DNA from: an uncultured Paenibacillaceae bacterium
GTDB taxonomy: Bacteria > Bacillota > Bacilli > Aneurinibacillales > Aneurinibacillaceae
NCBI GenBank assembly: GCA_946478845.1
Contig: CAMLDI010000064.1
Location: forward strand, 1-13,743
Direction: 5' to 3'
Length of the DNA stretch: 13,743 nt
A model generated the notes under the pieces. That model saw nothing but the letters and a program-made list of their open reading frames with translations, ran no database searches and was not told where the DNA came from. Made by a program: the position numbers and the translations under genes. This document shows, in pieces, positions 13,517-13,743 of this stretch. The stretch's first letter is position 1, and each line of letters begins with the position of its first letter.

Positions 13517-13743
13517 TGGAAAAGACACACATGTTTGCTGATTGTCTCAATCGGGTAGACCGTGCTGAAAAAGAACGGACAGAGATTATTCGCCTTACGG
13601 AAGATTATCCTGAGTTTACAGTAGAAGATGGATATGTGGTACAGGAACAATTAATCGAACGCCGCATTGGGGAAGGACATAAAATTATTGGTTATAAACT
13701 GGGTCTTACCAGTAAACCAAAACAAGAAATGATGGGCGTACAT
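13516..13743 (+). CDS. dmpH: 4-oxalocrotonate decarboxylase, N-terminal part (cut by window end)
   Basis: The first 76 codons of a DmpH/XylI-type decarboxylase, which converts 2-oxo-3-hexenedioate to 2-hydroxypenta-2,4-dienoate and works in complex with the hydratase. The fragment has TEDYPEFTVEDGYVVQEQL (about residues 28-46) and GHKIIGYKLGLTSKPKQEMMGV (54-75), matching XylI/DmpH better than the hydratase paralogue because of the GHKIIG segment. ATG 13516 overlaps the aldolase stop (TAATG), implying coupled translation; GGTGGG just upstream inside the aldolase gene may serve as ribosome binding site. The remaining two thirds lie beyond the window. Confidence 0.9.
   Translation, partial: MEKTHMFADCLNRVDRAEKERTEIIRLTEDYPEFTVEDGYVVQEQLIERRIGEGHKIIGYKLGLTSKPKQEMMGVH

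Overview
The window looks like a low-GC Gram-positive chromosome, most likely Bacillales or a close relative. The evidence is AT-rich DNA, strong GGAGG-type ribosome binding sites before nearly every gene, a genomically encoded CCA on the tRNA, and intrinsic hairpin plus T-run terminators. No taxonomic marker fixes the species.

Layout. Positions 24-97 hold a tRNA-Gly(UCC), followed by a structured leader-like stretch and terminator (149-217) and about 235 bases with no gene. Two minus-strand genes follow: a small unknown protein (1272-1601) and a class I SAM methyltransferase (497-1201), closed by a 17-bp perfect hairpin. From 1761 to the right edge all identifiable genes are on the plus strand and form an aromatic-degradation island. 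It begins with a 626-residue regulator (1761-3641). A multicomponent phenol hydroxylase operon follows (3818-6920: P1/DmpL, P2/DmpM, P3/DmpN, short P4/DmpO), then catechol 2,3-dioxygenase (6952-7866), an XylT/DmpQ-type ferredoxin (7891-8190) and a terminator. A second plant-type ferredoxin (8288-8572) comes next, then a decayed IS607-type element (tnpA and tnpB pseudogenes, about 8602-9700). The lower meta pathway follows: two tandem 2-hydroxypenta-2,4-dienoate hydratases (dmpE copies), acylating acetaldehyde dehydrogenase (dmpF), 4-hydroxy-2-oxovalerate aldolase (dmpG) and the start of 4-oxalocrotonate decarboxylase (dmpH), cut by the window edge.

How it works together. Phenol is hydroxylated to catechol and cleaved extradiol to 2-hydroxymuconic semialdehyde. 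After steps not encoded here (DmpC, DmpI and/or DmpD), the product passes through DmpH, DmpE, DmpG and DmpF to pyruvate and acetyl-CoA.

The most interesting point is regulatory. The regulator joins a DmpR/MopR-type phenol sensor (XylR_N plus V4R) to a PucR/CdaR-type C-terminus instead of the sigma-54 AAA+ module. The sensor keeps residues aligned with MopR's phenol-contacting His and Trp and all four zinc ligands, at exact spacing. A matching 60-bp element (44/60 identical without gaps) lies about 165 bp before the first gene of both pathway operons (3651-3710 and 10584-10643), a strong candidate operator for this regulator. No phenol hydroxylase reductase (DmpP) and no DmpK are present in the window.
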